A DNA stretch of 64,000 bases from an uncultured bacterium (GTDB taxonomy: Bacteria; Bacillota; Clostridia; Lachnospirales; Lachnospiraceae), in contig CANSLJ010000009.1 in the NCBI GenBank assembly GCA_947647735.1, positions 59,791 through 123,790 of the forward strand, written 5' to 3'. The translations under genes were made by a program, and so were the position numbers. How positions within the stretch are numbered: position 1 is the stretch's first letter; each line of letters begins with the position of its first letter. This document shows, one piece after another, positions 34,648-42,826 of the stretch. The notes beneath the pieces were generated by a model. That model was not told the DNA's origin, ran no database searches, and saw only the letters and a program-made list of their open reading frames with translations.

Positions 34648-35487
34648 TCAGCGATTTGAAAAAATATCAATCAAATGCTCTACCTCTGCGGTTACCCCTT
34701 TCTTCGCCTCCACAAGAAGTTCCGGGAACCTCATCCTTCCATTCTCTAAAACATTGGCAATCTCATTCACCGCCGCTGTGGAAACTCTTGTAAAAATACT
34801 GATCTTCTCAACACCAATGTCGATAGCACGCCTGTAAGAATCATCCGCAACCCCGCTTCCTCCATGCAGGGAAATATACACGTTCGTCCTGTCACAGATT
34901 TTCTGAAGCCTGTCGTAATCCAAATGACTTTCTCCTGCTGCTCTTCCATGAATGGTTCCAACAGACACAGCAAGAATATCCACACCGGTCTTTGTTGTAA
35001 ATTCTTCTACAAGTTCCGGATCTGTCACCGCATCATGGTCGTATTTTGCTTCTGCTTCTTTCCCTACTGTCCCGATTTTTCCTAATGGTGCCTCCACCAG
35101 CACGCCATGTCTGTGAGCCATCTCTACAATATCTCTTGTCTGATGGATCTTTTCCTCAAACGGCAGCTCGTACCCGTCAAACATAACTGTAGAAAATCCT
35201 GCCTCTATCGCTTTTTCGATCGTTTCCACTTTTTTTGCATGATCAAGCTGAAGCGCGATCGGCACAGATGCTTTTTTTGCCTGGTTTTTCATGATATAGG
35301 AAATCAATTCCCAGTCAGAAAATTTAATGTGACTTTCTGCCAAAGGAAGGATTAACGGATACTTTTTCTCCTCTGCTGCCGCAATGATACCCTGAACCAT
35401 TTCGATATTGAAACAATTAAACGCTCCAACAGCATATTTCCCTTTTCTTGCCTCTTCCAGCATATTCTTCATTTCAACAACAGCCAT
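34648..35487 (-). CDS. Class II aldolase, GatY/KbaY-like
   Basis: Zinc-dependent ketose-bisphosphate aldolase of 279 residues. Catalytic D82 and zinc ligands H83 (LQLDHAKK), H180 (GTIHGRA) and H208 (LHGGSG) have the exact numbering of tagatose-bisphosphate aldolases. An oddity is VEAPLGKIG at 131-139, where most relatives have EAELG; the Glu replaced by Pro is not a zinc ligand, but might change the acceptor pocket. It is 27 bases before the FGGY kinase and 2 bases after the TIM-barrel gene. Product is likely DHAP plus an aldehyde. Confidence 0.92.
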   Translation of the reverse strand: MAVVEMKNMLEEARKGKYAVGAFNCFNIEMVQGIIAAAEEKKYPLILPLAESHIKFSDWELISYIMKNQAKKASVPIALQLDHAKKVETIEKAIEAGFSTVMFDGYELPFEEKIHQTRDIVEMAHRHGVLVEAPLGKIGTVGKEAEAKYDHDAVTDPELVEEFTTKTGVDILAVSVGTIHGRAAGESHLDYDRLQKICDRTNVYISLHGGSGVADDSYRRAIDIGVEKISIFTRVSTAAVNEIANVLENGRMRFPELLVEAKKGVTAEVEHLIDIFSNR

Positions 35488-35489
35488 TT

Positions 35490-36176
35490 CTATACATCCC
35501 CTTCCTCATTAAGATAATCCAATACCGCATTGATATTATCAGCAAATGTTCCTTTACAAAACTTCTTTTCAAAAAATGCGCCGCCAATTGTAAATGCCCA
35601 GGCACCGGCTGCTTTTATTTCCGACAGTCTCTGAAAGCTGGATACACTTCCTGCAAGGCAGACATTTCCTTTTACATGTTTTACAAATTCCTGATTCAAT
35701 TTCACCGCATCCCCGGTATATCGATATCCCAAAAGATCAAAACCTTTAATACCCTTTTTCTGAACCAGTTCATTTGCCTCTGCGATCATACCCTCGATCG
35801 TCCCTTTCAGAACGCTTGGCCTTCCTTCGATCGTTCCGACAAAGGGATAATATACAACGCCATTATCTTCTGCGATTTTCTGCACACTCTCAAAATACAT
35901 TGTGCCCATGAGTATATCAAACCCGCACTCTGCACATACTTTTGCCCCGTCTATACATGCATCCTCTGTATATGCAACAACCTCCAGGACGGCTGTTTTT
36001 CCTGCCTCATGGATCAGCTTTACCAGCCTTATCATTTCTTCCTTCGGGAGCCCTACTTCCTTAAATCCCCAGTAATTTACATCCGTATGCTTTGCGCCTT
36101 CAAAAACTTCAATCGCATTTTCAACTGTTTTATCATTCCAAGTTAGCATAACGATAAGTTCAGATTTTTTTTTCAT
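35490..36176 (-). CDS. Unassigned TIM-barrel protein with a C-terminal phosphate-binding signature
   Basis: Protein of 228 residues, starting MKKKSELIVMLTWNDKTVENA at an ATG at 36176 with AAAGGAG in front; a TTG 18 bases earlier is unlikely. The beta-alpha repeats are easy to see: VLEVVAY, DILMGTMYF, VYYPFVGTIEG, GIKGFDLLGYRYTGD, NVCLAGSVSS and AWAFTIGGAFF. The last two resemble the phosphate-binding loops of the HisA/TrpF/ribulose-phosphate barrels. An epimerase, isomerase or aldolase-like role on a sugar phosphate is plausible but not proven. It sits between the M24-fold protein and the class II aldolase. Confidence 0.7.
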   Translation of the reverse strand: MKKKSELIVMLTWNDKTVENAIEVFEGAKHTDVNYWGFKEVGLPKEEMIRLVKLIHEAGKTAVLEVVAYTEDACIDGAKVCAECGFDILMGTMYFESVQKIAEDNGVVYYPFVGTIEGRPSVLKGTIEGMIAEANELVQKKGIKGFDLLGYRYTGDAVKLNQEFVKHVKGNVCLAGSVSSFQRLSEIKAAGAWAFTIGGAFFEKKFCKGTFADNINAVLDYLNEEGDV

Positions 36177-36187
36177 ATGGCTCCTTT

Positions 36188-37357
36188 CTAGCAATCTATT
36201 TCATAAATCGTTCCAATCTGAGGACTCAGCAGATCACATCCGTTCTCCGTAATAACGATCGGTTTTTCCCAACGCAGGCCGAAATCCGGTCCCATAGCAA
36301 ATGTATCGATCTGGAATGTCATATTTTTCTTCAGCGGATAATCAGATATTGTTTCCATCCATGGCGCTTCTACCTCGATCAATCCCAGACCATGACACGG
36401 ACCATATAATAGATTCTCACCATATCCGTTCTCCTGGAAGAATGTAATAAAATCTTTTGCGATCTGGGAAGCCATAACGCCGGCCTTCAGCTGCCCTTCT
36501 GTCCACATATGCGCTTTCAGGCAAAATTCCACCAACTCACGTTTAAATCCGGTCAACGGTCCCATGGAAACCGGCATGCCAATAGACGGTGAATAGCCGT
36601 CAATCTTGGCAGCAAGATTGATCTGAACAATATCTCCCTTTTTAATTTCTCTATAGCTTGATCTGGATATCGCATGCTGTGTGGACTTCTCCGAAAATAC
36701 ATAAAGTGGCAACCCCTCATACTCTGCTCCGTTTTCATAGATACACTGCTGTGCAATGCCGACCATCTGAAGCTCTGTCATACCAGGTTTTAACTTTCTG
36801 ATCACTTCTTCCGTTGCAATCTTTGTAATACGCGCCGCTTCTCTTAAACATGCAATTTCATTATCGGATTTTACAGAACGAAGCGTTGTCATGATGTCAT
36901 CACACCTTACTATCTCTGCTTCCGGGTATGCCTCTTTAATTCCTTCATATACAACAAGGTTTGTATCCAGCCATGCCGCCATACCAATACGGATATGATC
37001 CCCGGTTACATGAAGCTCTTGAAAAACATCTCTAAATGTCTGGCATTTTAATTCAGGATACGATGGATTTGCAGATTCTCTGTACTCCCTCAATACCCGT
37101 ACCTTTTCAATCCTGCCAAAATCACTCGCAAAAATTTCGCTTTCCGGACCTACCATTAACGCACAGTCTCCTGCTGGTGTGATTGCAACACCAACCCTTT
37201 CAAATACCGGCCAAAACCCCGAAAAATATCTGGTATTCGCATAATCAGCCTCAGAACCATTTATTACAAGAATATCCAGTTCCCTTTCTTTAGCAAGTTT
37301 TGCCGCATTCTGAATTCTTTCTTTGTATTCATAGTCAGGTATACAAATTCTACTCAT
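36188..37357 (-). CDS. M24 (creatinase/aminopeptidase P fold) protein with lost metal ligands
   Basis: Pita-bread-fold protein of 389 residues with a creatinase-type N-terminal domain (1-150) and an M24 C-terminal domain. Alignment by motif to aminopeptidase P gives N247 (INLAAKIDGY) instead of Asp, S258 (GYSPSIG) instead of Asp, H322 (GPCHGLGL) retained, D351 (FQIDTFAMG) instead of Glu, and E364 (LRWEKPIVI) retained. Thus the dinuclear metal site is probably absent, as it is in creatinase. It is therefore unlikely to be a peptidase and may bind or transform a small molecule in the sugar pathway. Twenty-two bases follow the ASRT-like gene. Confidence 0.85.
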   Translation of the reverse strand: MSRICIPDYEYKERIQNAAKLAKERELDILVINGSEADYANTRYFSGFWPVFERVGVAITPAGDCALMVGPESEIFASDFGRIEKVRVLREYRESANPSYPELKCQTFRDVFQELHVTGDHIRIGMAAWLDTNLVVYEGIKEAYPEAEIVRCDDIMTTLRSVKSDNEIACLREAARITKIATEEVIRKLKPGMTELQMVGIAQQCIYENGAEYEGLPLYVFSEKSTQHAISRSSYREIKKGDIVQINLAAKIDGYSPSIGMPVSMGPLTGFKRELVEFCLKAHMWTEGQLKAGVMASQIAKDFITFFQENGYGENLLYGPCHGLGLIEVEAPWMETISDYPLKKNMTFQIDTFAMGPDFGLRWEKPIVITENGCDLLSPQIGTIYEIDC

Positions 37358-37379
37358 ATATTTTCTTCTCCTCTATTCT

Positions 37380-37751
37380 TTAATCTACCGCATAGCCCAT
37401 CACGGTATAATATGCCAGGTTTGTCTGCCTTGAGTCCAGCCTGCCATATTGCACTATAACCGGAACGGAACTTTCTACTTTCAACGCATACTGCGTCTCT
37501 ATGGGCTGAGCTTTATCCTTAAAATATTTTTCTTCATGTGTTTTCATGCAACACACGCGCTCTGCATCCACAATAATCTCATCTGTTGTTACAGGATCTT
37601 TATCTTCATAATAAAATGTAATTTTTATAACTGCCTGCCCCTTATTGGGGTTTAAAACAACAATGGATTCATGCCCTTTTAACGGACTGTCCCCAAATGG
37701 CGGCCTGTCTCCATCCGGAAAGAACCATATTCTCTTTCCATATTCTTCCAT
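37380..37751 (-). CDS. Anabaena sensory rhodopsin transducer (ASRT) family protein
   Basis: Small protein of 123 residues. The opening EEYGKRIWFFPDGDRPP, then GHESIVVLNPNKGQAVIKITFYYEDKDPV and VESSVPVIVQYGRLDSRQTNLAYYTVMGYA match the ASRT family (PF07100/DUF1362), a beta-sandwich tetramer first known as the soluble partner of Anabaena sensory rhodopsin. Most family members are far from rhodopsins and have been proposed to bind small carbohydrates. Here it is the first enzyme-operon gene after LacI and an inverted repeat. No rhodopsin is present. It may be a sugar sensor or a small enzyme. Confidence 0.85.
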   Translation of the reverse strand: MEEYGKRIWFFPDGDRPPFGDSPLKGHESIVVLNPNKGQAVIKITFYYEDKDPVTTDEIIVDAERVCCMKTHEEKYFKDKAQPIETQYALKVESSVPVIVQYGRLDSRQTNLAYYTVMGYAVD

Positions 37752-37770
37752 ATTTTTATCCTTTCAGCTT

Positions 37771-37810
37771 ATTTTGCTCGTTGAGCAATCGTTTGCTCAA
37801 CGGGCAAAAT
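37771..37810 (-). promoter_or_regulatory. Long inverted repeat containing a probable LacI-family operator
   Basis: Two 18-base arms (37771-37788 and 37793-37810) match with one mismatch around a TCGT centre. The inner 20 bases, TTGAGCAATCGTTTGCTCAA (37781-37800), have the CG-centred symmetry of LacI-family operators. The half site GTTTGCTCA recurs twice before the importer operon. It lies between the LacI stop and the ASRT start. The RNA could also form a strong hairpin, but no U-run follows. Confidence 0.65.
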
Positions 37811-37813
37811 GAA

Positions 37814-38815
37814 TTACTTTTTACTTTTTAATGTTTCTCCTTCTGAAAACTTATACGGTAACAGTTTACGGCTATGTTTTCCCGGCGTTTTCATATTATT
37901 TAAGACCATCTCTATCGCCACTTCTGCAATTTCTTCAACCGGCTGAATGATTCCAGTAATACTCTTATCCCGCATTGACATAGAATCCTCGCCATCAAAG
38001 CAGACCAGCGCAATATCCTCCGGTATGCGGATTCCATATTTCCTCAAAGCAGCATATGCGCCAAACGCCTCCACATTATTATGTGCATAAATACATTCCG
38101 GCAACCTTTTCCTGATGATCAGGTCCTCTGTAATCTCATAACCACTCTTGTAATGGCAGTCCCCAAAATACACCCTGTCATGTGTCCATTCTATATTATT
38201 GGCTCTGAGACAATTTTGAAAACCTATCAGCCTCTGGTTGCTGGATGTTTCATCCAGATCACCAGTGATCATAACGATATCCCTGTATCCCCTGTCTATC
38301 ACGCGCTGCGTCAATTCCATAGAAGCTTCGCAATTATTAATACTTACAAAAGAATACGGTTTCTCCGTTATATACGGTTCGTTGTCTACAAAAACACAAT
38401 TAATATTCTGCTTCTCATTCTCATATATCATGCTTCGGCTGGCGGGCGATACAATGATCCCTGCCACATTTTTTTCCTTCAGCAGCTGATAATACTCTAA
38501 TTCCCGTTCCACATTTTCATCTGTATCACAGAAAATAATGTTATAGCCCTGTTCCCATAATCTGTGATCAATACTTTTAAGCATTCTTACAAAAAAAGTA
38601 TTTGTAATATCAGGTATAATCACGCCAATTGTAGAGCTTGTCTGTTTTTTCAATTCCCTTGCATTTGCATTTGGTGTATAATTCAATCTTTTAACGGCTT
38701 CAAAAACAGCTTTTCTCTTTTCATCACTGATTCTGCCAGTATTGTTTATTACCCGTGATACACTGGATACAGATAATCCAACTTCCTCCGCGATATCCCT
38801 TAACGTTACTCCCAT
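37814..38815 (-). CDS. LacI family transcriptional regulator
   Basis: Sugar-responsive repressor of 333 residues. The helix-turn-helix is VTLRDIAEEVGLSVSSVSRVINNTGRISDEKR (2-33), followed by the hinge helix LNYTPNANARELKKQ and a periplasmic-binding-protein-like core (TIGVIIPDITNTFFVRML through IPEDIALVCFDGEDSM). It has its own promoter and is followed by the ASRT-M24 enzyme operon. Three candidate operators in the two flanking promoter regions are described separately. The inducer is probably the sugar imported by the neighbouring Rbs-type transporter. Confidence 0.95.
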   Translation of the reverse strand: MGVTLRDIAEEVGLSVSSVSRVINNTGRISDEKRKAVFEAVKRLNYTPNANARELKKQTSSTIGVIIPDITNTFFVRMLKSIDHRLWEQGYNIIFCDTDENVERELEYYQLLKEKNVAGIIVSPASRSMIYENEKQNINCVFVDNEPYITEKPYSFVSINNCEASMELTQRVIDRGYRDIVMITGDLDETSSNQRLIGFQNCLRANNIEWTHDRVYFGDCHYKSGYEITEDLIIRKRLPECIYAHNNVEAFGAYAALRKYGIRIPEDIALVCFDGEDSMSMRDKSITGIIQPVEEIAEVAIEMVLNNMKTPGKHSRKLLPYKFSEGETLKSKK

Positions 38816-38860
38816 ACCTTATCCTCTGTTAATCTAAAAACCACCAATTATTTTAGCTTT

Positions 38861-38889
38861 AGAATAACATTTTAATCCTTAAAAGTCAA
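38861..38889 (-). promoter_or_regulatory. Promoter of the lacI-type gene and enzyme operon
   Basis: Minus-strand -35 TTGACT (38884-38889), 17-bp spacer and -10 TATTCT (38861-38866), in the 86-bp gap after the binding-protein gene, about 46 bases before the LacI start. Confidence 0.6.
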
Positions 38890-38901
38890 AACTTTACAAT
38901 T

Positions 38902-39918
38902 TTAATCATAGAGCAGCGGAGCAATCTTTTCATCATCTATATTTGATGCATCATACCAGTAACATCCCGTATCTATAAAAGACTCTACCGTCTCACCATT
39001 GATAAGTTTTACTGCGCTTTCAACCGCTGCACGTCCCATGCCGATCGGGTCCTGTGTAATAGCCCCAACGATCTCACCATTTCTTACAGCCTCTTTCATT
39101 GCCGCTGAAGAATCAAATCCGACAAGCATAACTTCTCCAATCTTTCCGGCTTCCTTTAATCCATTGTAAGCACCTACGCAGGATCCTTCGTTAGATGTAT
39201 AGATTAAATCCAAATCCGGTGTAGCTGTTACCATGCTCTTGGCAATTTCGGCGGACTTCATCTGATCGCCTTCCCCATACTGAATATCAACGATCTCAAT
39301 ATCCGGATATTCTTCTTTGAGCTTTTCTTCAAATCCGGCTACACGTTCCACCGCGTCGATCACTGTCTGAGAATGCCCGATAATAGCAACCTTTCCTTTT
39401 CCACCAAGTAATTCTCCTGCATGTTCTGCAGCAAGAGCGCCTGCCGCCATCGAATCCGTAGAGCATTTTACATCTGATTCCGCCTCACCAACGCCGGAAT
39501 CAAAGCCGATTACAGGAACCCCTTTCGCCTTTTCCTCCTGCAGAATTCCTGCAACGGACTCTGTATCAATGGCCGCCATGCAAATAGCATCCGGGTTATT
39601 CTGAACCGCTGTTTTCAGCATATCCACCTGCTTGTCCACCATAGTCTCCTGCTCCGGTCCCTCGAATGTGATCCGATAGCCCAGCTCATCCGCCGCCTCT
39701 TCAGCTCCCTGCTTCACAGCCTGCCAGTACTGGTGCGAGAATCCAAGCGCAATCATTGCAATGTACTTATCATCCTCTGTCTCCGCACTTGCTTCGCTGC
39801 CTGATTCTTCTGTTTTCACCTCTGCCGATTCGTTTGTGCTTTCGCCTGAGGAACATCCCACCAACATTGTTGATAACATTCCTATCACTGCTAATACCGC
39901 CACCAATCTCCTTTTCAT
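38902..39918 (-). CDS. Sugar-binding lipoprotein, RbsB-like
   Basis: Receptor of an Rbs-type importer, 338 residues, with lipobox MLVGCSS (Cys 22) and an acidic Ser-rich linker. The PBP type 1 core starts KYIAMIALGFSHQYWQAVKQGAEEAADELGY and includes KAKGVPVIGFDSGV, LIYTSNEGSCVGAYNGLKEAG and GAITQDPIGMGRAAVESAVKLI. It is the third gene of an ATPase-permease-binding protein set. The 86-bp gap after it holds the lacI promoter. Confidence 0.93.
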   Translation of the reverse strand: MKRRLVAVLAVIGMLSTMLVGCSSGESTNESAEVKTEESGSEASAETEDDKYIAMIALGFSHQYWQAVKQGAEEAADELGYRITFEGPEQETMVDKQVDMLKTAVQNNPDAICMAAIDTESVAGILQEEKAKGVPVIGFDSGVGEAESDVKCSTDSMAAGALAAEHAGELLGGKGKVAIIGHSQTVIDAVERVAGFEEKLKEEYPDIEIVDIQYGEGDQMKSAEIAKSMVTATPDLDLIYTSNEGSCVGAYNGLKEAGKIGEVMLVGFDSSAAMKEAVRNGEIVGAITQDPIGMGRAAVESAVKLINGETVESFIDTGCYWYDASNIDDEKIAPLLYD

Positions 39919-39973
39919 CTAGTTACCTCCTTTTTTCTTTTTCATTTATTTATAATGGCTTATGCCACTATAT

Positions 39974-40966
39974 TCATGCGTTGCTTTTACCTGCCACTTT
40001 TTTTCTCTTTTTTCTTCTCTGATCAAACGCTACAGTTAAGATCAGCACAACACCGATAATAGCATACTGTGTTTCTGTCGATATCTGTAAGATACGAAGC
40101 CCGTTTTGCAGGGAACTGATGATCAGGGCTCCTATCAGTGTTCCAACTATTGTACCTTCTCCACCCATGAGAGAATTACCGCCGATAACGGCTGCCGCAA
40201 TCGCATCCATTTCATATCCAGGCCCCAACGCCGGCTGTGCCGAATTTAATCTGGAGGATAATACCAGTCCCGCGATTCCTGCATATGTACCACAAAGCGT
40301 GTATACACCTATCTGCCAGTTATCTGTATTAATACCGGAAAGTCTTGTTGCTTCTGCATTAGAACCAATTGCAAGCGTATATCTCCCGAAAATTGTTTTT
40401 GAAAAAATAATATAAGAAACTACGCACATTCCAAGAAGAATGATGATCGCATTATAAAATCCGTTAATTCCCAGAAAATTCCCCGTCGCAATTTTTTGAT
40501 ACCAGGGACATCCTGTAAAATAAACCGGTTTACAGCCTGAAATAACTAGTGAAAGCCCTTTTGTAATCATTTGCATTGCCAAAGATGCGATCATAGGCGG
40601 CAGTCCCAGCTTTGCACTCATGAACCCGTTCAGAAAACCACAAAATGAACCTACTAATATTCCTAATATAATACAAAGCCCGATCGGGAGACCTGCCGCA
40701 TTAAATGCAACACCGCTAAGCACACAACTAAAAGTCATCACAGTACCGACAGAGATATCAATGCCTGCTGTCATAATAGGCCAGGATACCGCAAATGCGA
40801 GTAATCCGTTTGTGCTGGTTGCCAGCAAAATCGTCATAATATTGTTGTAGCTCAAATATGCCGGATTAATTATTCCAAATGCCAGCAAAAGAACTACAAG
40901 AGCAAGAACAATTACAATTTTTCTTTTAAACTCTGATTGTTTGGTTAAATTTTTCAGCTTTTCCAT
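39974..40966 (-). CDS. Sugar ABC transporter permease, RbsC-like
   Basis: Inner-membrane permease of 330 residues with about eight to ten hydrophobic helices. FAVSWPIMTAGIDISVGTVMTFSCVLSG and YEMDAIAAAVIGGNSLMGGEGTIVGTLIGALIISSLQNGLRIL are the standard BPD_transp_2 signatures, and IIFSKTIFGRYTLAIGSNAEATRLSGI matches RbsC closely. The basic C-terminus (FDQRRKKRKKVAGK) is cytoplasmic. It starts 3 bases after the ATPase stop and is followed by the binding-protein gene after 55 bases. Confidence 0.95.
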   Translation of the reverse strand: MEKLKNLTKQSEFKRKIVIVLALVVLLLAFGIINPAYLSYNNIMTILLATSTNGLLAFAVSWPIMTAGIDISVGTVMTFSCVLSGVAFNAAGLPIGLCIILGILVGSFCGFLNGFMSAKLGLPPMIASLAMQMITKGLSLVISGCKPVYFTGCPWYQKIATGNFLGINGFYNAIIILLGMCVVSYIIFSKTIFGRYTLAIGSNAEATRLSGINTDNWQIGVYTLCGTYAGIAGLVLSSRLNSAQPALGPGYEMDAIAAAVIGGNSLMGGEGTIVGTLIGALIISSLQNGLRILQISTETQYAIIGVVLILTVAFDQRRKKRKKVAGKSNA

Positions 40967-40969
40967 ACC

Positions 40970-42472
40970 CTATTCTCCTTTACTTCTCTGGGTCGCAAAT
41001 TTCATAATGATATCCTGATCGATATCCGCCCCTGTCACTTCTCCCGTCAGCCTGCCTTCACACATAACCAATACTCTATGACAGCATCTTATAATTTCCG
41101 GCAGTTCGGAAGAAATTACAATAATCGTCTTACCCTGTTCTGCTAAAGCATTCATCAACTTGTAAATCTCACTTTTAGCGCCTACATCTATTCCCCTGGT
41201 AGGTTCATCAAAAATAATAATTTCCGCATCCTTCGTCAACCATTTGGCAAGAACCACTTTTTGCTGATTACCTCCTGACAAAAATTTTACAAGCTGTTTC
41301 ACTGAAGGCGTTTTTATGGCAAGATCATCCAGCTGTTTATCAGCATTTGCCGCACATTCTTTAAATTTGATAAATCCCACCTTAGACATTTTTCGAAGAT
41401 TCGCCATGGAGATATTCGTTTCAACATCAAGCCCCGTCGCTACCCCGTAACGTTTTCTGTCTTCTGATAAATATGCTATTCCCGCTTTCACCGCATCCGA
41501 TGGAGAATTAATCTTTTGTTCCTTTCCATGGATAATGATTTTCCCTGAGCTATGTGGATCTGCTCCAAAGACCGCTCTTGCTGTTTCCGTCCTTCCCGCT
41601 CCGACCAGTCCTGCAAACCCGAGAATTTCTCCAGCATATGCCTTAAAACTAATATCCTGCACCAATGGGCCTGCATTTAAATGCTCTACTTCCAAAGTCA
41701 ACTCAAGATCCTGCTTCTCCAGTGGCTTTTGTTTCTCGACAAAAATTTCACGCCCGACCATCATCCTGATCAACTCATCTACCGTCACATCTTTTGTGTC
41801 AACCGTATCAATGTACTTACTATCCCGCATCACAGTAATTCTGTCCGCTATCAGTTTTAATTCCTCCAGCCTGTGTGAAATATGAATGATCGATTTGCCT
41901 TCTTCTCTCAGCATCTTGATCACTTCAAACAAATCTTCTATTTCATTATCCGTTAATGAAGCAGTGGGTTCATCCATGATCAATACTTTAATATCAAATG
42001 AAAGAGCTTTGGCGATTTCTACCATCTGCTGCTGTGCTACTGTAAGATTGCCAACCTTCTCTCTCGGATTGATTTTGACATGAAGTTTTTCAAATAATTT
42101 TTCAGCCTCTTCATTTTGTGTCTTTTTATCGAGGAATATCTTATCCTTTTTAAATTCCCTTCCAATAAAAATATTTTCTGCCACGCTCAAATGATTCATA
42201 AGATTCAGTTCCTGATGGATCATGATTACTCCCGCGTTCTGAGCTTCCTTCACATTTTGAAAGTTAACCTCCCTGCCCTCCAGAAAGATCTTTCCCGAAT
42301 CTTTTGCGTAGACCCCTGTCAGGACCTTCATCAATGTAGATTTTCCCGCGCCGTTTTCACCAACCAACGCATGTACCTCTCCTGCATCAAGCGAAAATTT
42401 TACATCCGACAAAGCTTTAACGCCTGGAAATTCTTTTGTAATCCCCTCCATCCTAACAACTTCCTTTGACAT
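40970..42472 (-). CDS. Sugar ABC transporter ATP-binding protein, RbsA-like
   Basis: Tandem ATPase of 500 residues. Domain 1: Walker [10 protein letters not shown] near 38-46, signature replaced by LTVAQQQMVEIAKAL and Walker B VLIMDEPTASL. Domain 2: degenerate Walker A GLVGAGRTE, signature LSGGNQQKV, Walker [13 protein letters not shown], all typical of RbsA-type ATPases. First gene of the importer operon. The upstream 354 bases contain a good promoter and two of the three candidate LacI operators. Confidence 0.95.
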   Translation of the reverse strand: MSKEVVRMEGITKEFPGVKALSDVKFSLDAGEVHALVGENGAGKSTLMKVLTGVYAKDSGKIFLEGREVNFQNVKEAQNAGVIMIHQELNLMNHLSVAENIFIGREFKKDKIFLDKKTQNEEAEKLFEKLHVKINPREKVGNLTVAQQQMVEIAKALSFDIKVLIMDEPTASLTDNEIEDLFEVIKMLREEGKSIIHISHRLEELKLIADRITVMRDSKYIDTVDTKDVTVDELIRMMVGREIFVEKQKPLEKQDLELTLEVEHLNAGPLVQDISFKAYAGEILGFAGLVGAGRTETARAVFGADPHSSGKIIIHGKEQKINSPSDAVKAGIAYLSEDRKRYGVATGLDVETNISMANLRKMSKVGFIKFKECAANADKQLDDLAIKTPSVKQLVKFLSGGNQQKVVLAKWLTKDAEIIIFDEPTRGIDVGAKSEIYKLMNALAEQGKTIIVISSELPEIIRCCHRVLVMCEGRLTGEVTGADIDQDIIMKFATQRSKGE

Positions 42473-42490
42473 TCACTCACCTCTCTTTCT

Positions 42491-42510
42491 TTGGTCTATC
42501 GTTTGCTCAC
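42491..42510 (-). promoter_or_regulatory. Candidate LacI operator in the importer leader
   Basis: TTGGTCTATCGTTTGCTCAC on the plus strand. The right half matches the ASRT-side operator in 9 of 10 bases, the left half in 7 of 10. It lies about 60 bases downstream of the importer promoter's -10, a position suited to blocking elongation or supporting a loop. Confidence 0.5.
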
Positions 42511-42572
42511 TTTTCAAAAATTGTCAAAATATTTTGCATAATTTACACAATTTTCTTTCTTTTTGCCTTTTT

Positions 42573-42601
42573 AATATACCACCCCTTGGCCATATTTTCA
42601 A
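42573..42601 (-). promoter_or_regulatory. Promoter of the Rbs-type importer operon
   Basis: Minus-strand -35 TTGAAA (42596-42601), 17-bp spacer and -10 TATATT (42573-42578), about 100 bases before the ATPase start. The leader is AT-rich and contains the downstream candidate operator. Confidence 0.65.
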
Positions 42602-42691
42602 CAAAATATTTTGTTTTTTACTATTTTTATTAAAATTCAACACTATTTTTTACTATTTCCCTCGATTTCACACCATATTTTTGTGCATATT

Positions 42692-42711
42692 GACGGCATA
42701 CGTTTGCTCAA
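42692..42711 (-). promoter_or_regulatory. Second candidate LacI operator before the importer
   Basis: GACGGCATACGTTTGCTCAA on the plus strand, with the same conserved right half around a CG centre. It lies about 90 bases upstream of the importer -35 and 201 bases from the site at 42491, close to a whole number of helical turns, which fits looping. Confidence 0.5.
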
Positions 42712-42759
42712 TGGTGTTTCATCAATAAATATAAATGCTATCAGATCCAGAATAATTCA

Positions 42760-42788
42760 TTGCTTTTAAAAAAAGAAAAGGATATACT
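42760..42788 (+). promoter_or_regulatory. Promoter of the flavoprotein gene
   Basis: Plus-strand -35 TTGCTT (42760-42765), 17-bp spacer and -10 TATACT (42783-42788), 39 bases before the ATG; GGAGG follows at a normal distance. The gap 42473-42826 holds only this, the importer promoter and the two operator-like sites. Confidence 0.65.
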
Positions 42789-42826
42789 ATCATCAAAAAT
42801 AAAATTTCAAATGGAGGTAACTCAAA

